64,000 nt of DNA. Origin: Bradyrhizobium sp. CCBAU 051011 (lineage in GTDB: Bacteria; Pseudomonadota; Alphaproteobacteria; Rhizobiales; Xanthobacteraceae). Location: contig NZ_CP022222.1 in NCBI RefSeq assembly GCF_009930815.1, positions 7,296,501 to 7,360,500 of the forward strand, in the 5' to 3' direction. A program made the position numbers and the translations under genes. This document shows positions 45,194 to 53,313 of this stretch, piece by piece (the first letter of the stretch is position 1; each line of letters starts with the position of its first letter). The notes under the pieces were generated by a model. The model made no database searches. It saw nothing but the letters and a program-made list of their open reading frames with translations, and was not told the origin of the DNA.

Positions 45194-46650
45194 GCCGCTC
45201 CGCTGTTGGTCACACCGCGCTCGCTCGTGAAGATCTTGTCCGGATTCATCAGGCCATTTGGGTCGAGCAGTTGCTTGATGCCACGCATCAGCTCGATATC
45301 GAGCGGATCGGCCGCGCGCGCGAGCCGGGCGCGATTGGTGATGCCGATGCCGTGCTCGGCGCTGATGGCGCCACCCTGCGCTGCGGTTTCGTCGTCGACG
45401 ATCTCGTTGATCTCGGCCACCAGTGCCGCCGTCGCCGCGGGGTCACTACAGCGATCGCGGTCGATCAGGGCGATCACGTGAATATTGCCGTCGCCGATAT
45501 GGCCGTGCATCACCACGCGCGCATGGGGAACGGCCGCGTTGATCCTGGCCTCGACCTTGGTGACGAACGCCGCCTGCCGCTCCAGCGGAACCACACTGTC
45601 ATGCGACACCACATAGCCGCTGCGCTTGTTGCCCTCGGACACGCTGTGCCGCACCGCCCAGATCGCCTTCGCCTGGGCGAGGCTCGAGGCCAGCACGGCA
45701 TCTTCAGCCAGCCCCGCATCCATCGCGTCCGACAGCACGGTGGCCAACGGCTCGTTGAGGTCGATCCCGGCCAGCGTGTCGGTCAGTTCGACGATCAGAT
45801 ACCACGGCGTCGTAAGGTCGAAGGGAATGGTGACATGGGGCACGGTCGCGGCGATCGCCTCGATCTGGCTGCGCGACATGATTTCGAGGCTGCCAAGCCG
45901 GTCGCCGACCGCGCCGCGCAGGCGCTGCATGATCTGCAGGGCCTGCTCGACGCTTTGCAGCTTGAGCAGCGCCAAAGCCGAACTGCGCGGCGGCGCGAAC
46001 AGTTTCAGCACCGCCGCGGTGACGATACCGAGCGTGCCCTCCGCGCCGATGAAAAGCTGCTTGAGCGCGTACCCCGTGTTGTCCTTGCGTAGCGCGCGCA
46101 GGCCGTTGAAGATGCGTCCGTCCGGCAGCACGACTTCGAGCCCGAGCACCAGATCGCGCATCGGTCCGTAGCGCAGGACGGCCGTGCCTCCCGCATTCGT
46201 CGAGATGTTGCCGCCGATCTGGCAGGAGCCCTCAGCGCCGAGGCTCAGCGGAAAATAGCGATCCGCGGCCGTAGCCGCGGCCTGTACCTCGGCGAGGATG
46301 CAGCCGGCCTCCACCGTGATGGTATTGGCGAGCGGACTGACATGGCGCACGCGCCGCATGCGGTCGAGCCGGATCACCACGTTGCACGCGCCGTCATTCG
46401 GCGTGGCGGCGCCGCACATGCCGGTATTGCCGCCCTGCGGGACGATCGAGAGCCGCTTGTCGGCACAATAGCGGACGATGGAAGCAACCTCGGCGGTCGA
46501 GCCGGGCTTGACGACCGCGACGGCGCGGCCGCGATAGCGTCCGCGCCAGTCCACCACATAGGGCTCCTGATCGGACGCGGAATCGATGACGTAATTGTCA
46601 CCGACGATGTCAGCCAATCCAGCAAGCGCATCCTGGAAGGATTTGGACAT
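45190..46650 (-). CDS. FAD-linked D-2-hydroxyacid dehydrogenase
   Basis: A 486-residue flavoprotein of the VAO/PCMH superfamily, D-lactate/D-2-hydroxyglutarate dehydrogenase type. The FAD-binding domain contains LSIVPQGGNTGMCGAATP and LSLGAEGSCQIGGNISTNAGG. The C-terminal FAD-oxidase domain carries the metal/substrate motifs VVMHGHIGDGNIHVIALID and AISAEHGIG. It would oxidise the C2 hydroxyl of a D-configured sugar or hydroxy acid, passing electrons to a quinone or flavoprotein partner. The ATG at 46650 is chosen for domain start; the longer frame adds arginine-rich non-family sequence. Confidence 0.9.
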   Translation of the reverse strand: MSKSFQDALAGLADIVGDNYVIDSASDQEPYVVDWRGRYRGRAVAVVKPGSTAEVASIVRYCADKRLSIVPQGGNTGMCGAATPNDGACNVVIRLDRMRRVRHVSPLANTITVEAGCILAEVQAAATAADRYFPLSLGAEGSCQIGGNISTNAGGTAVLRYGPMRDLVLGLEVVLPDGRIFNGLRALRKDNTGYALKQLFIGAEGTLGIVTAAVLKLFAPPRSSALALLKLQSVEQALQIMQRLRGAVGDRLGSLEIMSRSQIEAIAATVPHVTIPFDLTTPWYLIVELTDTLAGIDLNEPLATVLSDAMDAGLAEDAVLASSLAQAKAIWAVRHSVSEGNKRSGYVVSHDSVVPLERQAAFVTKVEARINAAVPHARVVMHGHIGDGNIHVIALIDRDRCSDPAATAALVAEINEIVDDETAAQGGAISAEHGIGITNRARLARAADPLDIELMRGIKQLLDPNGLMNPDKIFTSERGVTNSGAA

Positions 46651-46676
46651 CGGATCGCCTCGTCGCCGGCGTCGCG

Positions 46677-47597
46677 TTAGGCGACCGCCGCGGCATTCGC
46701 GCCGGCGTTCGCAAGCAGCTCTTTCAGATACGAGGCCGGCAGAGACTCCAGCGGCGGCCGCAGGCGCTGCCATCCGGGATGGCCGGTGCGCTCCGCGACC
46801 AGCGCCTTTAGCGATGCCATCTGCGAAAAGCGTGAGACGAGTTCGCGCGCCTTCACGATGCGCGCCTGTGCCGCCGCGAGGTCGGCGTCATCGTCGCCCT
46901 TGCCAAAATGCCGATAGACATGGGCGAGGTCGCGCGCGACGAGGTTGGAGGTCGCGGTGATGCACCCCGCGCCCCCCTTGCGCAGCAGCGGCAGGAGCAG
47001 CGGATCCGCGCCGGTCAGCACCGAAAAGCCCGGAAAGCGCTCGACCATCGCGGTCATGTTGGCGAAGTCGCCGGAGGAATCCTTGATGCCGACGAAGGTC
47101 GCCGGATAGGCCGCGCGCAGCCGCTCGATCAGCGCGTGCGAGATCGGCTGCATCGACATCTGGGGAATATGGTAGAGCACGATCTTGAGCCGCGCATCGC
47201 CAAGCCGCTGCACGACTTCGCTGTAGGACGCGTAGACGCCGTCGTCGGTGACGCCCCTGTAGTAGAAGGGCGGCAGCATCACCACGGTATCGACGCCGAC
47301 CGAGAGCGCGTGGCGCGTTAACGCCACCGTATCGCTGAGCGCCGCGACGCCTGTTCCGGGCAGCAGCCGGTTCGACGCGATGCCGTCGCGTACGACGGCC
47401 TCGAGCAGCGCCGTGCGTTCGGCGACCGAGAAGGAGTTGGCCTCGCCGGTGGTACCAAGCAGCGCGATGCCGTCGCAGCCCTCGCTCAGGAGATAGCGGC
47501 AATGCGCGACAAAGCGCGCATGATCGGGGGCGAGCTCGGCGTCGAGCGGCGTCAGTGCGGCACAGAACACGCCATGAGGATGCAGGGGTATCGACAA
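46677..47597 (-). CDS. DapA-family lyase (dihydrodipicolinate synthase/NAL superfamily)
   Basis: A 306-residue class I aldolase-type TIM barrel. Schiff-base Lys172 is in FVGIKDSSGDF, and the tyrosine position is in KIVLYHIPQMSM. The beginning VFCAALTPLDAELAPDHARF and the GTTGEANSFSVAERTALL segment are typical. The GTTGE motif with T-T residues is shared by DapA itself and by aldolases that split 2-keto-3-deoxy acids. The context of sugar-acid genes and a second, unlinked lysine pathway makes a catabolic aldolase or dehydratase more likely. First gene of the operon, facing iclR. Confidence 0.9.
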   Translation of the reverse strand: MSIPLHPHGVFCAALTPLDAELAPDHARFVAHCRYLLSEGCDGIALLGTTGEANSFSVAERTALLEAVVRDGIASNRLLPGTGVAALSDTVALTRHALSVGVDTVVMLPPFYYRGVTDDGVYASYSEVVQRLGDARLKIVLYHIPQMSMQPISHALIERLRAAYPATFVGIKDSSGDFANMTAMVERFPGFSVLTGADPLLLPLLRKGGAGCITATSNLVARDLAHVYRHFGKGDDDADLAAAQARIVKARELVSRFSQMASLKALVAERTGHPGWQRLRPPLESLPASYLKELLANAGANAAAVA

Positions 47598-47623
47598 AGT
47601 TCCTCCAATCGCCCGAATCTCAT

Positions 47624-47640
47624 TGTTCGGAATGCGAACA
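47624..47640. promoter_or_regulatory. Palindromic operator between the lyase gene and iclR
   Basis: TGTTCG (47624-47629) and CGAACA (47635-47640) are perfect inverted repeats with a 5-base spacer GAATG. The site lies 27 bases upstream of the dapA-like start and 91 bases before the iclR start, the expected place for an IclR-family binding site. Confidence 0.75.
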
Positions 47641-47730
47641 TTTGTTATATTTGCAGCACTCTCCTAGAACCGGACCGGCGTTGACGTCAAGGCCCGCCGG
47701 CCGGCGTTCTTGCAAGCGGGCATTGACGAA

Positions 47731-48552
47731 ATGGCGAAGACCTCTAGGCGCGCGCCGACTACCGCGCCGAAAAATCCCAAGAACTACGTCGCATCCGTCG
47801 GCAAGGCGTTTGCAGTGCTGCAGAGTTTTTCCAGCGACGCCTTCGAACTGACGCTCAGCGAGATTGCCGCGCGCGCCGATCTCGATCGCGGAACGGCATT
47901 CCGACTGATCCAGACGCTGACGGAGCTCGGGTATCTGCAACCCGTTCCGCAGAGCCGCCGCTTCCGGCTCGGCGTCGCCTGTCTCGATCTCGGCTACACG
48001 GTATTGTCAGGCGGAACGCTGCGCGCTTTGGCAGAGCCGCTGCTGCGCGACCTCGTGCCGTCAGTGAGCGACGCAGCCTCGCTCGGCGCGCTCGACGGAG
48101 GCGACGTGATCTACCTCGCTCGCGTCGGCACCGGGCTCGACCGGCACAAGATGGATCGCCGTCCCGGCGCGCGCATTCCGGCTTACAGCGCAGCCCTCGG
48201 CCATATCCTGCTGGCGCATCTGCCGCGGGATGAGCAAATCCGCCGGCTGGAATTGCGGCCACGCATCAAATTGTCGGAGCGGACCCTGACGGATCTCGAT
48301 GCCCTGCTCGAGCGGCTCGACCTGGTCAGACGACAGGGCTACGCGATCTCCGATGGCGAAAACGCTTACGGTCTGCGGACGCTGGCAGCGCCGATCTTCG
48401 ATGCACAAGGTTCGGTGACTGCGGGATTGAGCGTCACCGTGGATGCAACGCGCATGGAGATGGCGGCATTCCGCGACCAGGCCCTGCCCTCACTGACACG
48501 TGTCGCGGCCGTCGTGCAGGACCTCGCGATCAAGGCCGGCCTGTCGAACTAG
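47731..48552 (+). CDS. IclR family transcriptional regulator
   Basis: A 273-residue repressor/activator. An N-terminal winged helix (FAVLQSFSSDAFELTLSEIA, GTAFRLIQTLTELGYL, residues about 20-85) is followed by the IclR effector domain (SLGALDGGDVIYLARVGTG, RIPAYSAALGHILLAHLP, AAPIFDAQGSVTAGLSVTVD). Such regulators bind small organic acids, fitting control of the divergent acid-sugar operon through the palindrome at 47624. ATG 47731 is preferred to TTG 47710; no strong Shine-Dalgarno is visible. Confidence 0.93.
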   Translation: MAKTSRRAPTTAPKNPKNYVASVGKAFAVLQSFSSDAFELTLSEIAARADLDRGTAFRLIQTLTELGYLQPVPQSRRFRLGVACLDLGYTVLSGGTLRALAEPLLRDLVPSVSDAASLGALDGGDVIYLARVGTGLDRHKMDRRPGARIPAYSAALGHILLAHLPRDEQIRRLELRPRIKLSERTLTDLDALLERLDLVRRQGYAISDGENAYGLRTLAAPIFDAQGSVTAGLSVTVDATRMEMAAFRDQALPSLTRVAAVVQDLAIKAGLSN

Positions 48553-48585
48553 CGGCGAGTTCCTTCTGTCCGCGAGCGCCCTTTG

Positions 48586-49800
48586 CTAGGTCGCGGGTAC
48601 CTGCCGTGCGGAAGCCGCGCGACCGGCGCTCTTGCGCCGCCACTTCTCTAGCGACAGCGGCAATTCTTCCGCGGCCTCGACCCGGTTACGGCCGGTGCGT
48701 TTGGCCTGATAGAGCGCGGTGTCGGCTGCCGCCAGCAGCACCTCGAGCTCGGTGCCCGCCGGGCCGCCGGCGACACCGATGCTGACGGTGGTGACGACCG
48801 GGCCTTCCTCGCAGACGATGTTGGACGCCTCGAACGCCTCGCGCACCCGCTCGGCCACGATCACGCCCTCCTCCAGCGGACACGCCAGCAGCGCCGCAAA
48901 CTCCTCGCCGCCGATGCGCCCCGACAGGTCGCTGATGCGCAAATTGCTGACCACGACGGTGGAGAACAATTTGAGGATTTCGTCGCCGGCGGGATGGCCG
49001 AAGCGGTCATTGATGCTCTTGAAATGGTCGATGTCGAAAATCATCACCGTCACCGGCCGCCCCGCTGCGGCCTCGCGCTCGATCACGCGGTTGCAGGCTT
49101 CCGTAAAGCCGCGGCGGTTCAACATGCCGCTCAAGGGATCGACCGAAGCCGCGGTCTTGTGCACCGTCACGGCGCGGTCCGATACCAGCATGAAGATCAC
49201 GAACACGGTGCCGATCGCATACAGGATCAGTTCGATCGAGAATGCCGTCACCCAAATGCTGCCGGTGAAGGTCTCGTCATGCGGGCGCAGCAGGCTGCCG
49301 AGCAGGATCGGCAGCATCAGCACGCAACCATGCACCACCGGCACGGCAATCGACGGCCAGCGCGTCTGCATCGTCCGGCGTCGCTCGTTCCACAATTCGG
49401 ATGCCGTCAGCGCGGCATAAATCGCGACGATCGATGCTCCGACGATCAACCGCATGGCTGGGTTCAACGACGGCAAGGCCAGCATCGTGCCGACCCAGGC
49501 GACCGCGCCAAGCACGAGCCCCAATAGATTGGGCTTGCGGCCGTGGAATACGCGCGAGGCGTTCCAGACCATGCCGCAGGCCATGAAGCCGACCGCGTGC
49601 AGCGCCAGCAACAGCGGCTCGCCGAGCGCAGCGCCGCCGATAGTCCAGATCGCTACCGAAGCCGCGCCAAGCAAATAGGCCGACCCCCACCACTTCAAGG
49701 CCGGAATGTTGTCCTGCTTGCCGAACAGCACCAGCATGGCCCCGAGCATGCCGGCAACCATCGTGGCAAATAAATATAGCGTTGAAGTATCGAACGACAT
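48586..49800 (-). CDS. Membrane diguanylate cyclase (GGDEF domain)
   Basis: A 404-residue inner-membrane protein with about seven helices in the first 215 residues and a C-terminal GGDEF domain. The active-site motif reads GGEEF (297-301), a functional variant, within LSGRIGGEEFAALLA, and the domain starts DPLSGMLNRRGFTEACNRVI. It probably makes cyclic di-GMP. The usual RxxD inhibitory site is not apparent five residues before GGEEF. The N-terminal membrane region is a sensor of unknown type. Stand-alone gene. Confidence 0.93.
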   Translation of the reverse strand: MSFDTSTLYLFATMVAGMLGAMLVLFGKQDNIPALKWWGSAYLLGAASVAIWTIGGAALGEPLLLALHAVGFMACGMVWNASRVFHGRKPNLLGLVLGAVAWVGTMLALPSLNPAMRLIVGASIVAIYAALTASELWNERRRTMQTRWPSIAVPVVHGCVLMLPILLGSLLRPHDETFTGSIWVTAFSIELILYAIGTVFVIFMLVSDRAVTVHKTAASVDPLSGMLNRRGFTEACNRVIEREAAAGRPVTVMIFDIDHFKSINDRFGHPAGDEILKLFSTVVVSNLRISDLSGRIGGEEFAALLACPLEEGVIVAERVREAFEASNIVCEEGPVVTTVSIGVAGGPAGTELEVLLAAADTALYQAKRTGRNRVEAAEELPLSLEKWRRKSAGRAASARQVPAT

Positions 49801-49966
49801 GGGCTCACCCGAACGCGTGTGATGCTACTTGTTCGGCGCACACTGAAATGCAATTTCGCGCCATCGCATCATCGACACTAGGCGGGCCGTGTTCCATTTT
49901 CGTGAGTGCGGGTAAGCAAGTTTTCACGAAAATCCGTGGTAACCCATCACTAAATAGTAAGCAAAA

Positions 49967-49986
49967 AGGGCGCCGATCGGCGCCCT
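49967..49986 (-). terminator. Terminator of rplM-rpsI
   Basis: AGGGCGCCGATCGGCGCCCT is a perfect 20-base palindrome; on the minus strand it is followed by CTTTTTGC, giving an intrinsic terminator. Confidence 0.9.
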
Positions 49987-50034
49987 CTTTCGTCTGGTGA
50001 ATGCAGCAATCCGCTGCAAATTTTAGCGAAGCAA

Positions 50035-50511
50035 TTAGCGCTTCGAGAACTGGAACGACTTGCGCGCCTTCGCCCGGCCGTATTTCTTGCGCTCCACGGT
50101 GCGGGAGTCGCGGGTCAGGAAGCCGCCCTTCTTCAGCACGCCGCGCAGATCCGGCTCGAAGTTGGTCAAAGCCTTCGAGATGCCGTGACGCACGGCACCC
50201 GCCTGGCCCGACAGACCGCCGCCGGCGACGGTGCAGATCACGTCGTACTGGCCGGAGCGCGCCGCCGCGACCAGCGGCTGCTGGATCAGCATGCGCAGAA
50301 CCGGGCGGGCGAAATAGACTTCGACCTCGCGGGTGTTGACCGTGATCTTGCCGGCACCCGGCTTGATCCAGACGCGGGCGACCGCGTCCTTGCGCTTGCC
50401 GGTGGCATAGGCGCGGCCGTACTTGTCGACCTTCTTGACGTATTTCGGCGCTTCCGGAGACGCCGTCTTCAGCGACGCCAACTGGTCGAGCGACTGCATG
50501 GTATCCGACAT
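50035..50511 (-). CDS. rpsI: 30S ribosomal protein S9
   Basis: A 158-residue protein of the small subunit, reaching the decoding site with its C-terminal tail. The conserved [54 protein letters not shown] and the basic ending [17 protein letters not shown] are complete. The N-terminal 35 residues are an alphaproteobacterial extension. It is translated from the same message as rplM, one base after the rplM stop. Confidence 0.99.
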   Translation of the reverse strand: MSDTMQSLDQLASLKTASPEAPKYVKKVDKYGRAYATGKRKDAVARVWIKPGAGKITVNTREVEVYFARPVLRMLIQQPLVAAARSGQYDVICTVAGGGLSGQAGAVRHGISKALTNFEPDLRGVLKKGGFLTRDSRTVERKKYGRAKARKSFQFSKR

Positions 50512-50512
50512 C

Positions 50513-50977
50513 TTATGCGGCCCTCATGTTCTTGCGGTTCATCGAAGCGATATCAACCTTCTCGGGCTGCTGGGCTTCATGCGGATGTTCGGCGCCGGGA
50601 TAGACGCGCAGATTGCCCATCTGCACGCGGCCGAGCGGACCGCGCGGAATCATGCGCTCGATGGCCTTCTCGACCACGCGCTCGGGGAAACGACCCTCGA
50701 GGATCGACTTCGCGGTGCGCTCCTTGATGCCGCCGATGAAGCCGGTGTGCTTGTAGTAGACCTTGTTGTCGCGCTTGCGACCGGTCAGCACGACATGCGC
50801 CGCATTGATGATGATGACATTGTCGCCGCAATCGACATGCGGGGTGTAGGTGGGCAGATGTTTGCCGCGCAGGCGCATCGCGACCAGGGTCGCGAGCCGG
50901 CCGACTACCAGACCCTTGGCGTCGATCAGGACCCACTTCTTGGTCACCTCGGCGGGCTTTGCCGAATAGGTTTTCAT
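50513..50977 (-). CDS. rplM: 50S ribosomal protein L13
   Basis: A 154-residue large-subunit protein needed early in assembly. [40 protein letters not shown] and the [16 protein letters not shown] block define the family. It leads the rplM-rpsI operon. The start ATG follows GTGAAAACC, and the leader upstream (50978-51131) shows no clear structure. Confidence 0.99.
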   Translation of the reverse strand: MKTYSAKPAEVTKKWVLIDAKGLVVGRLATLVAMRLRGKHLPTYTPHVDCGDNVIIINAAHVVLTGRKRDNKVYYKHTGFIGGIKERTAKSILEGRFPERVVEKAIERMIPRGPLGRVQMGNLRVYPGAEHPHEAQQPEKVDIASMNRKNMRAA

Positions 50978-51131
50978 GTGAGGAAATCCGTGAAAATGGA
51001 AATCGGCGCCAGATGCGCCGAACTGGCGGGTTTCTAGAGAACGACGTGCCGTCCGTCAACGCCGAAGCGCACAAAATAATGAAGTAAAAGCAATTACTTA
51101 TAAATATGGTGTGATAATACCGCTAAAAACC

Positions 51132-51560
51132 CTACGTATTTGGAATGGAGTAGGTCGCCGTCACATGGGCGATCGGATCGGGCGACGAGCCCGACAGCAG
51201 GTTGACCTCGCCGACCGCCAGGCGCTTCCCGAGCTTCAAAAGCCGGGCCGCAGCCAGCACGTCTTGCCCCGGCAGCCCCTTGCGCAGGAAATTGATGTTG
51301 AGATTGGTCGTCACCGCCAGCCCCACCGGGCCGATCGCCGAAAGCAGCACCACATACATCGCGAAATCGGCCATCGCCATCAGCGTCGGCCCCGACACCG
51401 TACCGCCCGGCCGCAGCATGCGATCGTCATAGCGCCTCCGCAGCAGACAGGTCTCGCCGTCGGCGCTCTCGATGGTGATGTCGCCGTCGCTGAAGGCTTG
51501 CGGAAATTCCTCGCGGAGGAACTTCTCCAGCTCAGCCACGCTCATTTTCGCTGCCGCCAT
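51132..51560 (-). CDS. PaaI-type hot-dog fold thioesterase
   Basis: A 142-residue acyl-CoA thioesterase-like protein. The hot-dog motif GGTVSGPTLMAMADFAMYVVL includes the family's typical polar residue before the central helix. LAVTTNLNINFLRKGLPGQDV is the usual strand pair. The substrate is unknown. It is divergent from the crotonase gene, with which it shares 86 bases of upstream DNA, and may act in the same acyl-CoA context. Confidence 0.88.
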   Translation of the reverse strand: MAAAKMSVAELEKFLREEFPQAFSDGDITIESADGETCLLRRRYDDRMLRPGGTVSGPTLMAMADFAMYVVLLSAIGPVGLAVTTNLNINFLRKGLPGQDVLAAARLLKLGKRLAVGEVNLLSGSSPDPIAHVTATYSIPNT

Positions 51561-51646
51561 GCCACCCCTGCCCTCGATTATGAGTGCCTGTTACATTAGG
51601 TTGTCAGCAAAGCCCAAAGGAAAATAGTCGGAGTGGAAACCCCGGA

Positions 51647-52471
51647 ATGCCCGCCCAGACTGCCCGCGCACCCACGCCGCAACCTCCGATCCTGCTGCAG
51701 GAAAATATCGGCAGCATCCGCCTGCTCACCCTCAACCGGCCGGCCGCGCGCAACAGCCTGTCGGAGGGCCTGATCGCCGAGTTGCACGGCGCGCTGAAGG
51801 AAATTCACGACGACAACAGCGTCCGCGCCGTCGTTATCGCGGCCAACGGCCCGGCCTTCTCCGCGGGCCACGACATGAAAGAACTGACCGCGCGCCGAAG
51901 CGATGCCGATCGCGGTCGCGCCTATTTCGGGCAGATCATGAACGCCTGCAGCGCGATGATGCAGGCCGTCGTGCTTCTGCCGAAGCCGGTGGTCGCTGCC
52001 GTGCAGGGCATTGCGACCGCCGCGGGCTGCCAGCTCGTAGCGAGCTGCGATCTCGCTGTTGCTTCCGAAGCCGCGGGCTTCGCCACCCCCGGCGTCGATA
52101 TCGGTCTGTTCTGCTCGACGCCGATGGTGGCGCTGTCGCGCAACATCCCGCGCAAGCAGGCGATGGAGATGCTGCTCACGGGCGAGCCGATCTCGGCCGC
52201 GACGGCGAAGAATATCGGCCTGGTCAACCGCGTGGTCGCCGCCGGGACCGAGCGCGACGCGGCGATCGCGCTGGCGCAGAAGGTCGCGCTTAAGTCCGCC
52301 TATACCGTCAAGCTCGGCAAGGAGGCGTTCTATCGCCAGGCCGAAATGAGCCTCGCCGACGCCTATCGCTATGCGGCCGAGGTGATGACCGAGAACATGA
52401 TGGCACGCGACGCCGAGGAAGGCATCGGCGCCTTCATCGAGAAACGCGAGCCGAAATGGCAGGATAAGTGA
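51647..52471 (+). CDS. Enoyl-CoA hydratase/isomerase family protein (ECHDC3-like)
   Basis: A 274-residue crotonase-fold protein. The oxyanion hole segments are VIAANGPAFSAGHDMKEL and the GIATAAGCQLVASCDLAVAS region. The two glutamates that serve as acid and base in true hydratases are absent: the first is a glutamine in GCQLV, and the second position reads TPGVDIGLFC. The pattern VDIGLFCSTPMVALSRNI matches the ECHDC3-like group, whose chemistry is unresolved. The ATG at 51647 gives a normal N-terminus. Divergent from a thioesterase. Confidence 0.9.
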   Translation: MPAQTARAPTPQPPILLQENIGSIRLLTLNRPAARNSLSEGLIAELHGALKEIHDDNSVRAVVIAANGPAFSAGHDMKELTARRSDADRGRAYFGQIMNACSAMMQAVVLLPKPVVAAVQGIATAAGCQLVASCDLAVASEAAGFATPGVDIGLFCSTPMVALSRNIPRKQAMEMLLTGEPISAATAKNIGLVNRVVAAGTERDAAIALAQKVALKSAYTVKLGKEAFYRQAEMSLADAYRYAAEVMTENMMARDAEEGIGAFIEKREPKWQDK

Positions 52472-52473
52472 CG

Positions 52474-52566
52474 ACGCAGAGCGTCGTCATTCGGGATGGT
52501 CCGAAGGACCAGACCCGGAATCTCGAGATTCCGGGTTCGCGCTACGCGCGCCCCGGAATGACTGTG
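52474..52566. repeat. Palindromic intergenic repeat, family B
   Basis: It contains the perfect 22-base palindrome at 52514-52535 (CCCGGAATCTC / GAGATTCCGGG) between CGTCATTCGGGATGG and CGCCCCGGAATGAC, whose ends are inverted with respect to each other. This layout is common in Bradyrhizobium intergenic DNA. Confidence 0.75.
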
Positions 52567-52576
52567 CAGGATTGAA

Positions 52577-53161
52577 ATGAACCACGACAACTACGACGAC
52601 AACTACATCCGCGGCATCCTCAACGGCGTGAAGTCGATCGCGATGGTCGGCGCCTCGCCGGTCAATGTTCGGCCGAGCTACTTCGCCTTCAAATATCTGG
52701 CGCAGCGCGGCTATGACATGATTCCGGTCAATCCCGGCCATGTCGGCAAGAGCTTGCTCGGAAAACCCTTCGTCGCCTCGCTGTCGGATATCGGCCGCCC
52801 GGTCGACATGATCGACATCTTCCGCAGCTCCAGCCACATCATGCCCGTCGTCGACGAGGCCCTGACCTTGTCTCCGCCACCGAAAGTGATCTGGATGCAG
52901 CTCGGCGCGCGCGACGACGCGGCTGCCGCCAAAGCCGAGGCCGCCGGCCTCAAGGTGGTGATGAACCGCTGCCCGAAGATCGAGTACGGGCGGTTGTCGT
53001 CGGAAATTTCATGGATGGGAGTGAATTCCCGCACGCTGAGCTCGAAACGCGCGCCGATTCCGACGCAAGGTATGCGCCTGTCGCTGGATCGCATGAGCGT
53101 CGGTGGCGGAGCGACAGCAGCATCGGATCGCGCCGCAAAGAACAAAAACGAGCCGACGTGA
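52577..53161 (+). CDS. CoA-binding domain protein (YccU-like)
   Basis: A 194-residue protein with the Rossmann-like CoA_binding_2 domain. The nucleotide-binding turn is SIAMVGASPVNVRPSYFAFK, followed by VNPGHVGKSLLGKPFVASL, PVDMIDIFRSSSHIMPVVDE, VIWMQLGARDDAAAAKAEA and a conserved KVVMNRCPKIEYGRL containing the invariant Cys. The C-terminal 40 residues are low-complexity. Role unknown; it is often beside enoyl-CoA hydratase or MetY genes, as here. Confidence 0.9.
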   Translation: MNHDNYDDNYIRGILNGVKSIAMVGASPVNVRPSYFAFKYLAQRGYDMIPVNPGHVGKSLLGKPFVASLSDIGRPVDMIDIFRSSSHIMPVVDEALTLSPPPKVIWMQLGARDDAAAAKAEAAGLKVVMNRCPKIEYGRLSSEISWMGVNSRTLSSKRAPIPTQGMRLSLDRMSVGGGATAASDRAAKNKNEPT

Positions 53162-53313
53162 AGCAATCCGAAACGATTATTTCGAAGATCCGACCTGACG
53201 AAGCAGGCCCGTTTTCAATCCGCCGCATGTGAACCCCTCGCCTTGACGGCGCGCGCGGCTACGATCAGCATCCCCCACGCATTTCGAGCAAGCCAAAGAA
53301 CAGGACGTAAAGA

